This document shows, in pieces, positions 9,194 to 17,420 of a stretch of DNA of 64,000 bases. The stretch is from contig CAJMLW010000006.1 in the NCBI GenBank assembly GCA_905214495.1, positions 22,571 through 86,570 on the forward strand, given 5' to 3'. The stretch comes from an uncultured bacterium. Lineage in GTDB: Bacteria > Bacillota > Negativicutes > Veillonellales > Veillonellaceae. The position numbers and the translations under genes are program-made. Under the pieces are notes generated by a model that had not been told where the DNA came from, made no database searches, and saw nothing but the letters and a program-made list of their open reading frames with translations. Numbering within the stretch: position 1 is the stretch's first letter; every line of letters begins with the position of its first letter.

Positions 9194-10531
9194 ATGTCAG
9201 AACTGAAAATGCCTCAAGTAGGTGCAAGTCGCAAAGAGATTGTTGCGAACTGGCAACCAGAAAACCCCGAATTTTGGGAAAAGTTTGGTAAAAAAATCGC
9301 CAAACAAAACTTGGTAATATCCACTATTGCCTTAACCTTAGCCTTTTGCGTATGGTATCTATGGGCCACCATTGCAGCGCAATTAAATGGCGCAGGTTTT
9401 AACTTTACTACTGAACAATTATTTACACTCGCAGCCTTACCAGGCCTTGTAGGTGCTACATTGCGTTTCGTCTACACATATATGCCTGCACTTATGGGCG
9501 GTAAGAACTGGACCTTTGTATCCACACTTATTTTATTAGTTCCTGTTGTATGGCTCGGCTTTGCAGTACAAGATACAACAACTTCTTATACGACATTTAT
9601 GATTTTAACAGCCCTCATCGGTTTAGCGGGTGCTAACTTCTCGTCCTCCATGGCGTACATTGGCAACTTCTTCCCAAAATCCGAAAAAGGTACAGCCCTT
9701 GGCATCAATGGTGGTGTTGGTAACCTTGGCATTTCCGTAATCTATTTCTTAGCTCCATTTGCTATGGGTTCCGCTGCACTTGGTAATGTCTTTGGCGTAA
9801 CACCTGCTATTATCAAAGGCAACGCAGTATACCTTGCCAATGCGGCTTTCATGTGGGTTGTGCCACTCGTAATTATCCTTGCACTTATGACGCGTTTCAT
9901 GGATAACTTACCATTGGAAAAACCAAATCCTAAAAACCTTGTACAAATCTTCGGCAACAAACACACTTGGGCTCTTACATTACTTTACACATGTTCCTTC
10001 GGTGCTTTCTCCGGTTACGCAGCAGCACTTGGTCTCTTGGTAGGTAAAGAATTCCCTGAAATTCCATTCGCATCCATCGCATTCGTTGGTCCACTTGTTG
10101 CAGGTGCGCTTCGTCCTGTAGGCGGTTGGTTATCTGATAAAATCAACAGCGGTACAAAAGTTACTTTCATCAGCCTTATCGGCTTATGTATTACAACTGC
10201 ACTCATCGCAGTTGGCGTTGACATTCATAACTTCCCATTCTTCTTCGCCATGTCCGTATTGACATTCGTATGCTGCGGCTTTGCAACAGGTGCTACATTC
10301 CGTATGATTCCTCACGTATTTGGCAATCCGTTGTTATCCTCTTTAATCACAGGTTTCGTAGCTGCTGTAGCTGCATACGGTGCATTCATTACACCTAAAA
10401 TCTTCGGTTTCGTATACTCCACATTCGGCAACATTCACCCTGCATTCGCAGTACTATTAGCATTCAACATCGTAACAGTTGCGGTTTGCTTCTGGTTCTA
10501 TGTGCGAAAAGGGGCAAACATGAACGTATAA
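9194..10531 (+). CDS. narK: Nitrate/nitrite transporter, MFS NNP family
   Basis: 445 residues, twelve hydrophobic helices. Both nitrate-signature regions of the NarK/NNP family are present: GANFSSSMAYIGNFFP leading into GINGGVGNLGIS, and the later GFATGATFRMIPHVFG. It imports nitrate or exchanges nitrate and nitrite for the NarGHI enzyme encoded divergently. Ribosome site AAAGGAGAGCTCTC before the ATG. The gene ends before a bidirectional hairpin at 10607-10704 shared with the convergent TetR gene. Whether it is NarK1-like symport or NarK2-like antiport cannot be told from sequence alone. Confidence 0.92.
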   Translation: MSELKMPQVGASRKEIVANWQPENPEFWEKFGKKIAKQNLVISTIALTLAFCVWYLWATIAAQLNGAGFNFTTEQLFTLAALPGLVGATLRFVYTYMPALMGGKNWTFVSTLILLVPVVWLGFAVQDTTTSYTTFMILTALIGLAGANFSSSMAYIGNFFPKSEKGTALGINGGVGNLGISVIYFLAPFAMGSAALGNVFGVTPAIIKGNAVYLANAAFMWVVPLVIILALMTRFMDNLPLEKPNPKNLVQIFGNKHTWALTLLYTCSFGAFSGYAAALGLLVGKEFPEIPFASIAFVGPLVAGALRPVGGWLSDKINSGTKVTFISLIGLCITTALIAVGVDIHNFPFFFAMSVLTFVCCGFATGATFRMIPHVFGNPLLSSLITGFVAAVAAYGAFITPKIFGFVYSTFGNIHPAFAVLLAFNIVTVAVCFWFYVRKGANMNV

Positions 10532-10606
10532 ATTCAATGCGTAAAACTGAAGATTATCCGTTACGTTTTAGGTGCTTAGAAATATAATTTACCTTCTAAC
10601 CCCAGT

Positions 10607-10704
10607 AATAAAAGACAGTCCCAATCATCCTCCAGCTACTTTAACGGTCTGCGGCCTAAGGCCTTGACCTAGTAAAGTCAGATGATTGGGACTGTTCTTT
10701 TATT
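10607..10704. terminator. Bidirectional terminator carrying a family B core (copy B3)
   Basis: Arms CAGTCCCAATCATC and GATGATTGGGACTG pair over 14 bp, extended by A-rich and T-rich ends that give U-tracts both ways. Between them (10630-10680) is the conserved family B core, here on the minus strand, with the inner stem GGCC-TTA-GGCC. It separates narK from the convergent TetR gene. The related copies B1 (53907-53967) and B2 (50179-50237) have different arms. Confidence 0.75.
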
Positions 10705-10822
10705 AGAATCTAGCGTTCAAGTAGATAAATAAAACAGGTGAATTATATTTTCTGCCACAGCAATTACGGTTGCTCATGAATTTATGCGTTCAAAACAGAA
10801 ACTATGTGAAAACCTTATATGC

Positions 10823-11422
10823 TTATTTTCTTTGTAACCCACGATAAACGAGTTCAAAAATAATTTTCTGAGCTTCTAACCACTCATCGCTCTGAGACCA
10901 TTTATATTGTTTATTAACAGCATATAGACCGTGTACTAAAAATACAAAAACGGATACCCCTACATCAAATGAAACCCCAAGGGCTTCTGCCACAACGAGC
11001 CCTTGTCGATCTTTTTCACGTCCTATAATGCGTTGTAATACATATTCTGAAATTTGTTCATCTAAAAATAAAGGTAAATACTTTTTATGTCGTATAATAC
11101 GCTGACATAAGGGCAATCTATCAAAAATAGAATCGTATGCTTCTCTCAATGACACAAAATTAGAAGCCGCTGATAAGGTGTTAGCTATAGTTTGTAAATT
11201 GTTGTTATCTACCATTCCCGGCTTTGAATAAGCAATTGCATCATCCACTAAATCATCAATAATTTCAATGATATTACTATAGTGTAAATAAAAAGTAGAA
11301 CGGGTTATCCCCGAAGCTTTGCACAACGATGTTACTGTTACAGACTCAAAAGAATTGTTTTCTAAACAACTAAGCAATCCTTCTTTTAACAACATACGTG
11401 TCATTTCTTTTCGAGTTATCAT
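10823..11422 (-). CDS. TetR-family transcription regulator
   Basis: 199 residues from the ATG at 11422, which has GGAGG four bases upstream; the longer open frame upstream has no ribosome site. The N-terminal helix-turn-helix is visible around residues 28-48 (VTSLCKASGITRSTFYLHY), matching the TetR pattern ending in a tyrosine-rich helix. The C-terminal ligand domain resembles TetR_C_33-type members in general shape only. It is divergent from the metallo-hydrolase at 11584, about 160 bp away, so it probably represses that gene and itself. Ligand unknown. Confidence 0.8.
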   Translation of the reverse strand: MITRKEMTRMLLKEGLLSCLENNSFESVTVTSLCKASGITRSTFYLHYSNIIEIIDDLVDDAIAYSKPGMVDNNNLQTIANTLSAASNFVSLREAYDSIFDRLPLCQRIIRHKKYLPLFLDEQISEYVLQRIIGREKDRQGLVVAEALGVSFDVGVSVFVFLVHGLYAVNKQYKWSQSDEWLEAQKIIFELVYRGLQRK

Positions 11423-11583
11423 ATAACCTCCAACATAGACATTTTTATACAGTGTGTCTATTAATAAACAATATGTCAATTATTGTTAAGACTAGTATAA
11501 CAAAACAAGGTATACTAGTTCTAGAGATTACAAATAGTAATCTATTCAATCAAATCGACAATAATTCAATTAAGGAGATACCT

Positions 11584-12369
11584 ATGACACAATATACTCA
11601 CATTCGAAATGCAACAGGAAAATTAACAATAAAAAGTACAACATTCCTTATTGATCCATTCTTAGCACCAAAAGATACTTATCCTGGCTTTGAAGGAACA
11701 TTTAACTATCAACAAAGAATGCCTATGGTTGATTTACCTGTATCAATGGACAATCTATTAAGCAATGTAACTGCAGTAGTAGTTACACACACACATCTCG
11801 ATCATTGGGATGACACGGCAATTAACTCTATTCCAAAGTCACTTCCTATTTTTGTACAAAATACAGCAGACAAAGAACTTATTACTTCACAAGGTTTTAA
11901 TGATGTACGCATCATTTTTGAAAGTCTTGAGTTTAATGGTATCACATTAAGAAAAACAGGTGGCTCACACGGCACTGTAGAAATGTATGCAAATCCAGTT
12001 CTCGCACCATTAGCAGGCGATGCAATGGGCGTTATTTTTGAAGCAGAAGACGAACCAACGGTGTACCTTGTAGGCGATACAGTATGGACAAGCGATGTAG
12101 AGAAGGCACTTCTTCGCTTCGACCCTAATGTTATTATTATGAATACAGGATATGCTCAAATTTTGGGCTTTGAAGATAGTATTATTATGGGTACAAAAGA
12201 TATTGGCCGCATGGTAGTCCGCAAACCAGAGGCTAAAATCATCGCTGTTCATATGGATACAGTTAATCATACAGCAACAAGCCGTAAGGATGTGCACAAA
12301 TTTATCAAAGGCACCAATATCGAAAGCCATGTAGCAGTCCCTGAGGATGGAGAAACTATTGTACTATAA
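11584..12369 (+). CDS. Metallo-beta-lactamase-fold hydrolase, UlaG-like
   Basis: 261 residues from the ATG at 11584, preceded by AAGGAGATACCT. The open frame extends upstream to 11398, but that part overlaps the divergent regulator and is unlikely coding. Metal-binding motifs: THTHLDHWD near residues 62-70, GGSHG near 128 and VGDTVW near 164, as in the MBL-fold family that includes L-ascorbate-6-phosphate lactonase UlaG. No export signal. The substrate is not predictable. The divergent TetR regulator suggests induction by a small molecule. Followed by a possible structured RNA, not by another gene. Confidence 0.75.
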   Translation: MTQYTHIRNATGKLTIKSTTFLIDPFLAPKDTYPGFEGTFNYQQRMPMVDLPVSMDNLLSNVTAVVVTHTHLDHWDDTAINSIPKSLPIFVQNTADKELITSQGFNDVRIIFESLEFNGITLRKTGGSHGTVEMYANPVLAPLAGDAMGVIFEAEDEPTVYLVGDTVWTSDVEKALLRFDPNVIIMNTGYAQILGFEDSIIMGTKDIGRMVVRKPEAKIIAVHMDTVNHTATSRKDVHKFIKGTNIESHVAVPEDGETIVL

Positions 12370-12409
12370 GTTACTATATACCTATGTTGTTTTTATGTTG
12401 TTATTGAGG

Positions 12410-12597
12410 TATACTATAAACATAAAGAGAGTCATTGACGTGTGCGAGCGTTAGGCTCATCTAAAAATTCGGAAAATAAGATGCGCCTAACGTGTAAGTA
12501 TTACCAGTACTTATTACGTTAGGCGTTTCTTAAGTTTATTTGAGTAAACTTAAGATGGAAATTACAATGAAGCGTCAGGTCTACCTGACGCTTTTAT
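12410..12597 (+). ncRNA. Candidate structured RNA with mutually exclusive hairpins
   Basis: A promoter-like pair TTGTTT (12387-12392), 17-base spacer and TATACT (12410-12415) precedes about 170 bases with no convincing ORF. Segment 12449-12463 (CGTTAGGC, CATCT) can pair with 12479-12492, and the same central segment can pair instead with 12509-12525 (CGCCTAACG / CGTTAGGCG). A perfect CTTAAGTTTA / TAAACTTAAG hairpin follows at 12529-12554, then AGCGTCAGG / CCTGACGCT plus TTTTATT at 12571-12597 as terminator. It may be an sRNA, or a long 3' region of the metallo-hydrolase gene. Confidence 0.45.
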
Positions 12598-12620
12598 TCT
12601 TTCATAAATAATTATTAGTT

Positions 12621-12702
12621 AAAGACCCTCTTCAGAATCCGACTTTGCCCCTGTTCCGAAGGAACAGATCTGGGCGGTGGAGGATTATGGAGAGGGTCTT
12701 TT
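12621..12702. repeat. Family A hairpin element (copy A1), cooS terminator
   Basis: Arms AAAGACCCTCTTCAGAATCC (12621-12640) and GGATTATGGAGAGGGTCTTT enclose the family A core: it begins GACTTTGCCC, has the inner stem CTGTTCC-gaa-GGAACAG and ends GGGCGGTGGA. It sits directly downstream of cooS. The T-run is better on the plus strand. Copies A2, A3 and A4 are at 41127-41210, 50368-50441 and 38071-38147. Confidence 0.7.
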
Positions 12703-12709
12703 ATTTATA

Positions 12710-14869
12710 TTATTTTACTTCTGCCCAGCCTAAAGCAGCACGTTTTTCATCGATATCTGCTAAGATTTTTTCAGCAACTTTAGCAGGGTCTGTATTTACA
12801 TACATAACAGAACCTAGGATGTCTTTAGTGTCTTCTTTCAACCATTTTGTAACAGCATCAGAGCCTTGTGTAGGTGGTTCAACGCAGTGGTAGGAGTTGA
12901 TACCCATGAGGCGGAAACCAAGGGATGCATCGATACCTTTTTCGTTGGACCATTCAGGGCTAGACATTGCGAATGGCAATTGTGGCAAGTTAAGGCCAAG
13001 TTCAGCCGCAATACCACCGAAGATACCGGAGGAACGTGCATTATCTACACATTCGCCAACATGCCATACTGGCGGTTGATCATCGCCCAAGAACTCTTGC
13101 AATGCGGGGCTACATTTCTTAATAGCATCTGTATTACAGTAACCAAGTTTCATCAATGGGAAAGACGCACAACCATTTGTTAAGATGATACAGCCATTTT
13201 TGATAAGTGTATCAACGATATCTACAGTTGCTTTTTCATAGATAACACGAGGATTGGAACAACCTACTACGTTTACGATACCACGAACTTTACCAGATTT
13301 TAAAGCCTCTGCCAATGGTTTGAAGGAACCATAATGTTTAACAGTGGATTCGGGAGAGAAACCAACTTCTGCAGTGATTTCGTATGGCGGAATGAATACA
13401 GGCATACCTTTGCGCAATTCATGAGCTTCCAGAGCACGATCCAAGATTTTGCGAGCCAATTCTTTTGTTTCAGCCAAGTTAGTGTGGTGATGATCGTAAC
13501 CGATGTGTTCTGCACCTGGTAAACGAGCTGCATCAGATGTAGTAATAACTTTTGTGTTGAAGCAACGTGCTACGTCCATGATAGCAGGGTAAACGTCTTG
13601 AACGTCGGCAACCCAGCAATCAAGAGCGCCTGTACCAAGTACGAGTTCAGCACCGATGGCATTACACAATGGAATAACATTTTCATAACGGTACATGCTG
13701 GACAAACCAGAGCAGCAAATACCGTAGAATTGGATACCTTTAGCACCGATAGCTTTTGCTTTTTCTAAATACTCTTCAGAAGCACCAATTGTACAAATTT
13801 GGGATACTAATGTTGGCAAGTGACCATGAACAGCGATGTTAACATACCCTTTTTTCAAGGCACCGATGTTAACTTTGGATGTACGACGACCACCTTGGCC
13901 GAACAATGCGTCTGTTGCGATATCCGCTGCTACTACGCCTGTAAATGTGAAAGCAAGACCACAACGTAAGAATTGTTTCATGTTGCTTTCCCAGTCGCCA
14001 TCTGTACCCACGCATGTACGATGATATGCATCAAATGCTTCATTGTATGCGGAAATAGGCAAGATATCTAGGTTTTTCCAAACTTCGCGACGTTCAGCTG
14101 GAGCCAACGCTGTAATTGTTTTATATTCGCCAGGCAATGCACGGCTCAAATCTTCTAATAGAACATCTGCCAAGTCATTAGCCACTTCTTTTAAGGAACG
14201 ACCTTCTTCAGGAATGTTGAAAGCTTTACATACAGTACGGATTTTTTCTTCCCCCAAAATTGGAATATCCAATTGGTCATTAGCAGCCGCTTTCAAAGAA
14301 ATCAAGATTTCACGAGCATGCGCACCATGTTGAGTCAAACCACCAGCAGCAGCACGTGTCATATTACGAGCTACGATAAGATCAGCATCGGCACCACAGA
14401 CACCACGAGGGCTCTTAGGCGTAATTTTACATGGACCCATGAAACAAATACGACAGCATACGCCAGCAATACCGAACGCACATTGAGGTTGTTGTTTATC
14501 GAAACGGTCGAATACAGTGTCGCAACCGATTTGTTCCATACGAAGAATCATCTCACGCACGGCAGGGTCAGGAGTTTGCTCGATAACATCTTGCTTAGTA
14601 GGCCATGTTTTACGATACTCAGCAACAGCCTTAAGATAATCATTTACACCATGTTCATGAGGCACGCCTGGTTCATGAGTGTGTGGCACCCATTTATCTG
14701 TAGGCAAAGCCTTTTCATAGCTATGATCGTGATGATGTTCATGATCATGAGTGTGGTCATGGTTGTGATGCTCATGGTCATGATGGTGATGATGACCGCC
14801 GCAATGGCAATGATGATGCTCACCATGGCTATGGCCATGGGTATTTTGGTTTTCCACATCTTTACTCAT
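12710..14869 (-). CDS. cooS: Ni-Fe carbon monoxide dehydrogenase-like protein, histidine-rich head
   Basis: 719 residues against about 640 for typical CooS. The extra N-terminus has 27 histidines in the first 73 residues (23 within residues 11-49), a probable nickel or zinc store. Cluster D and B cysteines are intact (PQC130, CC138-139, C142, C147, VC158GA). Of the expected C-cluster ligands, His (HGH 348-350), C375/C376, C537, C567 and C607 are present, but the DxQC motif reads DVQD425, so the cysteine equal to Cys333 of C. hydrogenoformans CODH-II is replaced by Asp; a Cys at 418 lies nearby. Two histidines of the proton-relay series (GHAKHLAH in CODH-II) are also missing. No cooC, cooF or hydrogenase genes are adjacent. 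CO oxidation is therefore uncertain. Confidence 0.88.
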   Translation of the reverse strand: MSKDVENQNTHGHSHGEHHHCHCGGHHHHHDHEHHNHDHTHDHEHHHDHSYEKALPTDKWVPHTHEPGVPHEHGVNDYLKAVAEYRKTWPTKQDVIEQTPDPAVREMILRMEQIGCDTVFDRFDKQQPQCAFGIAGVCCRICFMGPCKITPKSPRGVCGADADLIVARNMTRAAAGGLTQHGAHAREILISLKAAANDQLDIPILGEEKIRTVCKAFNIPEEGRSLKEVANDLADVLLEDLSRALPGEYKTITALAPAERREVWKNLDILPISAYNEAFDAYHRTCVGTDGDWESNMKQFLRCGLAFTFTGVVAADIATDALFGQGGRRTSKVNIGALKKGYVNIAVHGHLPTLVSQICTIGASEEYLEKAKAIGAKGIQFYGICCSGLSSMYRYENVIPLCNAIGAELVLGTGALDCWVADVQDVYPAIMDVARCFNTKVITTSDAARLPGAEHIGYDHHHTNLAETKELARKILDRALEAHELRKGMPVFIPPYEITAEVGFSPESTVKHYGSFKPLAEALKSGKVRGIVNVVGCSNPRVIYEKATVDIVDTLIKNGCIILTNGCASFPLMKLGYCNTDAIKKCSPALQEFLGDDQPPVWHVGECVDNARSSGIFGGIAAELGLNLPQLPFAMSSPEWSNEKGIDASLGFRLMGINSYHCVEPPTQGSDAVTKWLKEDTKDILGSVMYVNTDPAKVAEKILADIDEKRAALGWAEVK

Positions 14870-15267
14870 AATAAACCTCCTAAGGGCCTACGTAGGCCAA
14901 CTGACAATAATAAGAAAACATATTCTACTTTTATTTCTAGTTAATTCCACCGCTATGACGGGCTTTAAATCCTATCTTTAAAATATGTTTTAAACTATCA
15001 TAAGTATATTTGTTGAGAGGACAATTGTCAATCGAAATTTATACGTATTTAAAAAAATATCAGCTCCTATTCCCCATTATAACAGTGTTTTTCAATTATA
15101 AAGCTCATAATAATTTCATGAAACAAACTCATTTTTAATTCCCATTTACTACAGGAATTAGAAGCACTCATGAGAAGTAAACACCGCACAACACTAACTC
15201 TATATACACCAACAATTCTCCTACATCATTTTCACAAAATCTTACTGCTCCATCTAAAATATTTAAA

Positions 15268-15306
15268 ACATTAGCTCCGCGTAGCGCAGTAGCGTGTCTT
15301 TTCTAA
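15268..15306 (+). repeat. Family C core, copy C1, without matching arms
   Basis: The core GCTCCGCGTAGCGCAGTAGC followed by GTGTC is identical to that in copies C2 and C3, but the flanks pair only weakly (ATTAG / CTAA), so this copy may be a fragment. It lies 50 bases from C2 in the same orientation. Confidence 0.6.
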
Positions 15307-15351
15307 CGCCGGTATGCTAAAAACTTTAATGTATTTACTAAGTGAGTAAGG

Positions 15352-15426
15352 ATAAAAAAATCCTCCTCAAACGACTTCGGGCTCCGCGTAGCGCAGTAGC
15401 GTGTCGGCTTGAGGAGGATTTTTTAT
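15352..15426 (-). terminator. pckA terminator carrying family C core (copy C2)
   Basis: Arms AAAAAATCCTCCTCAA and TTGAGGAGGATTTTTT pair over 16 bp, extendable by GGAT/ATCC. Between them is the family C core: CGACTTCGGGCTCC, then CGCGTAGCGCAGTAGCGTG, then TCGG. T-runs occur on both strands; pckA ends 20 bases away on the minus strand. Confidence 0.8.
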
Positions 15427-15445
15427 CCGCCACCGTATTTAGGTG

Positions 15446-17074
15446 TTACATTAAAGTTTTTAGTACATCAAGTACTTCTTGTGGTAATTCATTTTTATGG
15501 CCAATGAGTTTTTCAACATAATCATAGCGGAACTCAAAAGCTTTGTGTAATTGGTGATGGTACTCACGCACTTGGAATGGTGGTTCAAAACCAGGAACCT
15601 CTACATAGTCGAGGTTCTCGTATTTATAGAATGGTTTGAATTCCAAAGTGCCTTCTACCAAACGTTCTAACAAATCGAGAGTCACCTCTTTAGAAATTTT
15701 ATTTTCCAAGAAGAATCCTGTATTCATGATGTAGCATTCTACGCCACATTCAGAGAACAATTTTTTGTAGCTTTCATAATCACGAACCAATGGATATGTA
15801 CGGAACGGATTTGCATAAGGCTCAATAACAAGTGCATTCGGATCCACATGAGCATCAAGCTTTTCCGCAGTAGAACGACGTGTAGCAAGAGTGGCGCCCA
15901 TGGTAGAAGCCAATACAGGATCATTAATTTTGAGGATTGGTGGCAATGTTTTATCTTTCATTAACCATACAATAGCATTTACAGGCTCACCAACGTAGTT
16001 CACGCGATTATCTGTCCAAAATTGAGATTTGATAGCACGACCATTGTTATTACGAACGTCCTCTGCTAATACAACCTTACGGCCATCTTCATCCATCGTT
16101 ACGCCTACATTTTGTAGCGTTAACAAGAATTCATTAGCAGGATGTTCCACAGGATAATCTTGCATTTTATCAAAGTACGTAGGTTCAAGGGCAATAGAAC
16201 TCAAATCTTCAGTATTGATGATATACGCATCGTCATGCAAGATAGAAATATCATAGCGACCATCGTGTTTTTCATGAGTCAATGTAGATTTACCGGAACC
16301 GGACAAGCCGAATACACCGATAGTATAGGATTTGCCATTATCAAGGTTGTAACGTTTCATACCGCCATGGCAAGCAACATAGCCGAGGCGATTTGCCAAG
16401 GACCATGCCAATGTAAGAGTACCTTTTTTGTGCTCGCCAAAGTAGCGCATGCCAAGAATCATGGCACAGTTATGAGCAGGGTCAAAGATAGCAAGACCGC
16501 CTGGATGACCAGGTACAACATAATCTGGATCAGAATAGATGTAGATATCACCTTCTGGAATTTCTAAACTATCATTGTAGAATTCTTTTACCGCTGCATC
16601 AAAGAACTTAAAGTTCATAACCCAGGAGTACAAAATAGATGCGTGATCTTTTGGAATCATCAAATGAGCACGAGCTGTGAATTTTTTATCGAGACCAACG
16701 ATAGTCTGTGCAGCAATCCATTCTTTATTGCGACTATCGTATACAGCGTCGCGTGCAATATTAGCAAGTTCAACTTCGTCGATACCTTCATCGCCAATAA
16801 TGCGACGAGCTTTTGCATAACGACCTGTAGTCTTACCATCATTAGTAACAAGCACTTTTGCATCTGCAGGTAAGCCTTGTTCTAATGGTTTATATACAGG
16901 CATATCGAGGACGATAACACCAGGTTCTTCAGTGGCAAATTGATACGCTTGTGCTACAGATGTAATAGGAGTTACATTGTTTCCATAGAATGCAGTTTCA
17001 ATAGTACTGCGCAGCTTAGAAAATAATGGGTTTGTTTTAATTTCACTTTGCTTCCAAACGCGTCTTGTCGACAT
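15446..17074 (-). CDS. pckA: Phosphoenolpyruvate carboxykinase, ATP type
   Basis: 542 residues, the normal size. The P-loop GLSGSGKSTLTH lies near residue 255, with the downstream ILHDDAYIIN metal/nucleotide segment and the RNNNGRAIKSQFW region. It interconverts oxaloacetate and PEP with ATP/ADP in the cytoplasm. In a lactate-fermenting Veillonella that lacks a full glycolytic sugar use, this enzyme would start gluconeogenesis from oxaloacetate (inference from lifestyle). Promoter-like TTGAAA (17157-17152), 17-base spacer and TATTAA precede the gene. Its terminator carries a family C core. Confidence 0.92.
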   Translation of the reverse strand: MSTRRVWKQSEIKTNPLFSKLRSTIETAFYGNNVTPITSVAQAYQFATEEPGVIVLDMPVYKPLEQGLPADAKVLVTNDGKTTGRYAKARRIIGDEGIDEVELANIARDAVYDSRNKEWIAAQTIVGLDKKFTARAHLMIPKDHASILYSWVMNFKFFDAAVKEFYNDSLEIPEGDIYIYSDPDYVVPGHPGGLAIFDPAHNCAMILGMRYFGEHKKGTLTLAWSLANRLGYVACHGGMKRYNLDNGKSYTIGVFGLSGSGKSTLTHEKHDGRYDISILHDDAYIINTEDLSSIALEPTYFDKMQDYPVEHPANEFLLTLQNVGVTMDEDGRKVVLAEDVRNNNGRAIKSQFWTDNRVNYVGEPVNAIVWLMKDKTLPPILKINDPVLASTMGATLATRRSTAEKLDAHVDPNALVIEPYANPFRTYPLVRDYESYKKLFSECGVECYIMNTGFFLENKISKEVTLDLLERLVEGTLEFKPFYKYENLDYVEVPGFEPPFQVREYHHQLHKAFEFRYDYVEKLIGHKNELPQEVLDVLKTLM

Positions 17075-17420
17075 AGTATCTAGATCCTCACCTTTAAATA
17101 TATTAGTAATTTCTCTTGTAAAAGTATATTAATATATGAAAATACAGTTTTTTTCAAATATTTTCATTATTTTCTATTTTACCCTTTTCAATCAAATTTG
17201 TATACACAAAACAGATGAATTATAGGAAATTAATATATGTTTATTTTGAATTAGTGCAGCACACCTCTGATAATAAAAATTGATAACTAATCATTCCTTA
17301 ACGCTCCAACCAAGGTAAACAACATATGATTCAATGTTCATAGTCACTGCACAATACTAATAACAAAATAAAATGAGGCAAGATCCTGAGACCTCGCCTC
17401 TTTCATATTTAAAAGTTCAA
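17075..17420. other. AT-rich intergenic region, pckA promoter and DUF438 terminator
   Basis: It contains the pckA promoter candidate near 17129-17157 and, at about 17371-17404, a hairpin with GAGGC / GCCTC arms followed on the minus strand by ATTTTATTTT, a probable terminator of the DUF438 gene. No coding region is supported. Confidence 0.5.

Larger units (their letters stand above)
14870..15445. other. Long intergenic region between cooS and pckA
   Basis: No credible gene. It holds the cooS ribosome site (TAGGAGG) with a perfect palindrome GGCCTACGTAGGCC at 14884-14897 immediately upstream, a GACAATTGTC palindrome near 15030, an AT-rich stretch, the partial family C copy at 15268-15306, a 16-bp sequence at 15317-15332 that is the exact inverted copy of the pckA 3' end, and the family C terminator at 15352-15426. 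Confidence 0.6.

Noticed and set aside
14273..14944. 223-codon plus-strand ORF opposite the cooS start
   Set aside because: It is the antisense of the histidine codons (giving runs of M and V) and has no ribosome site.
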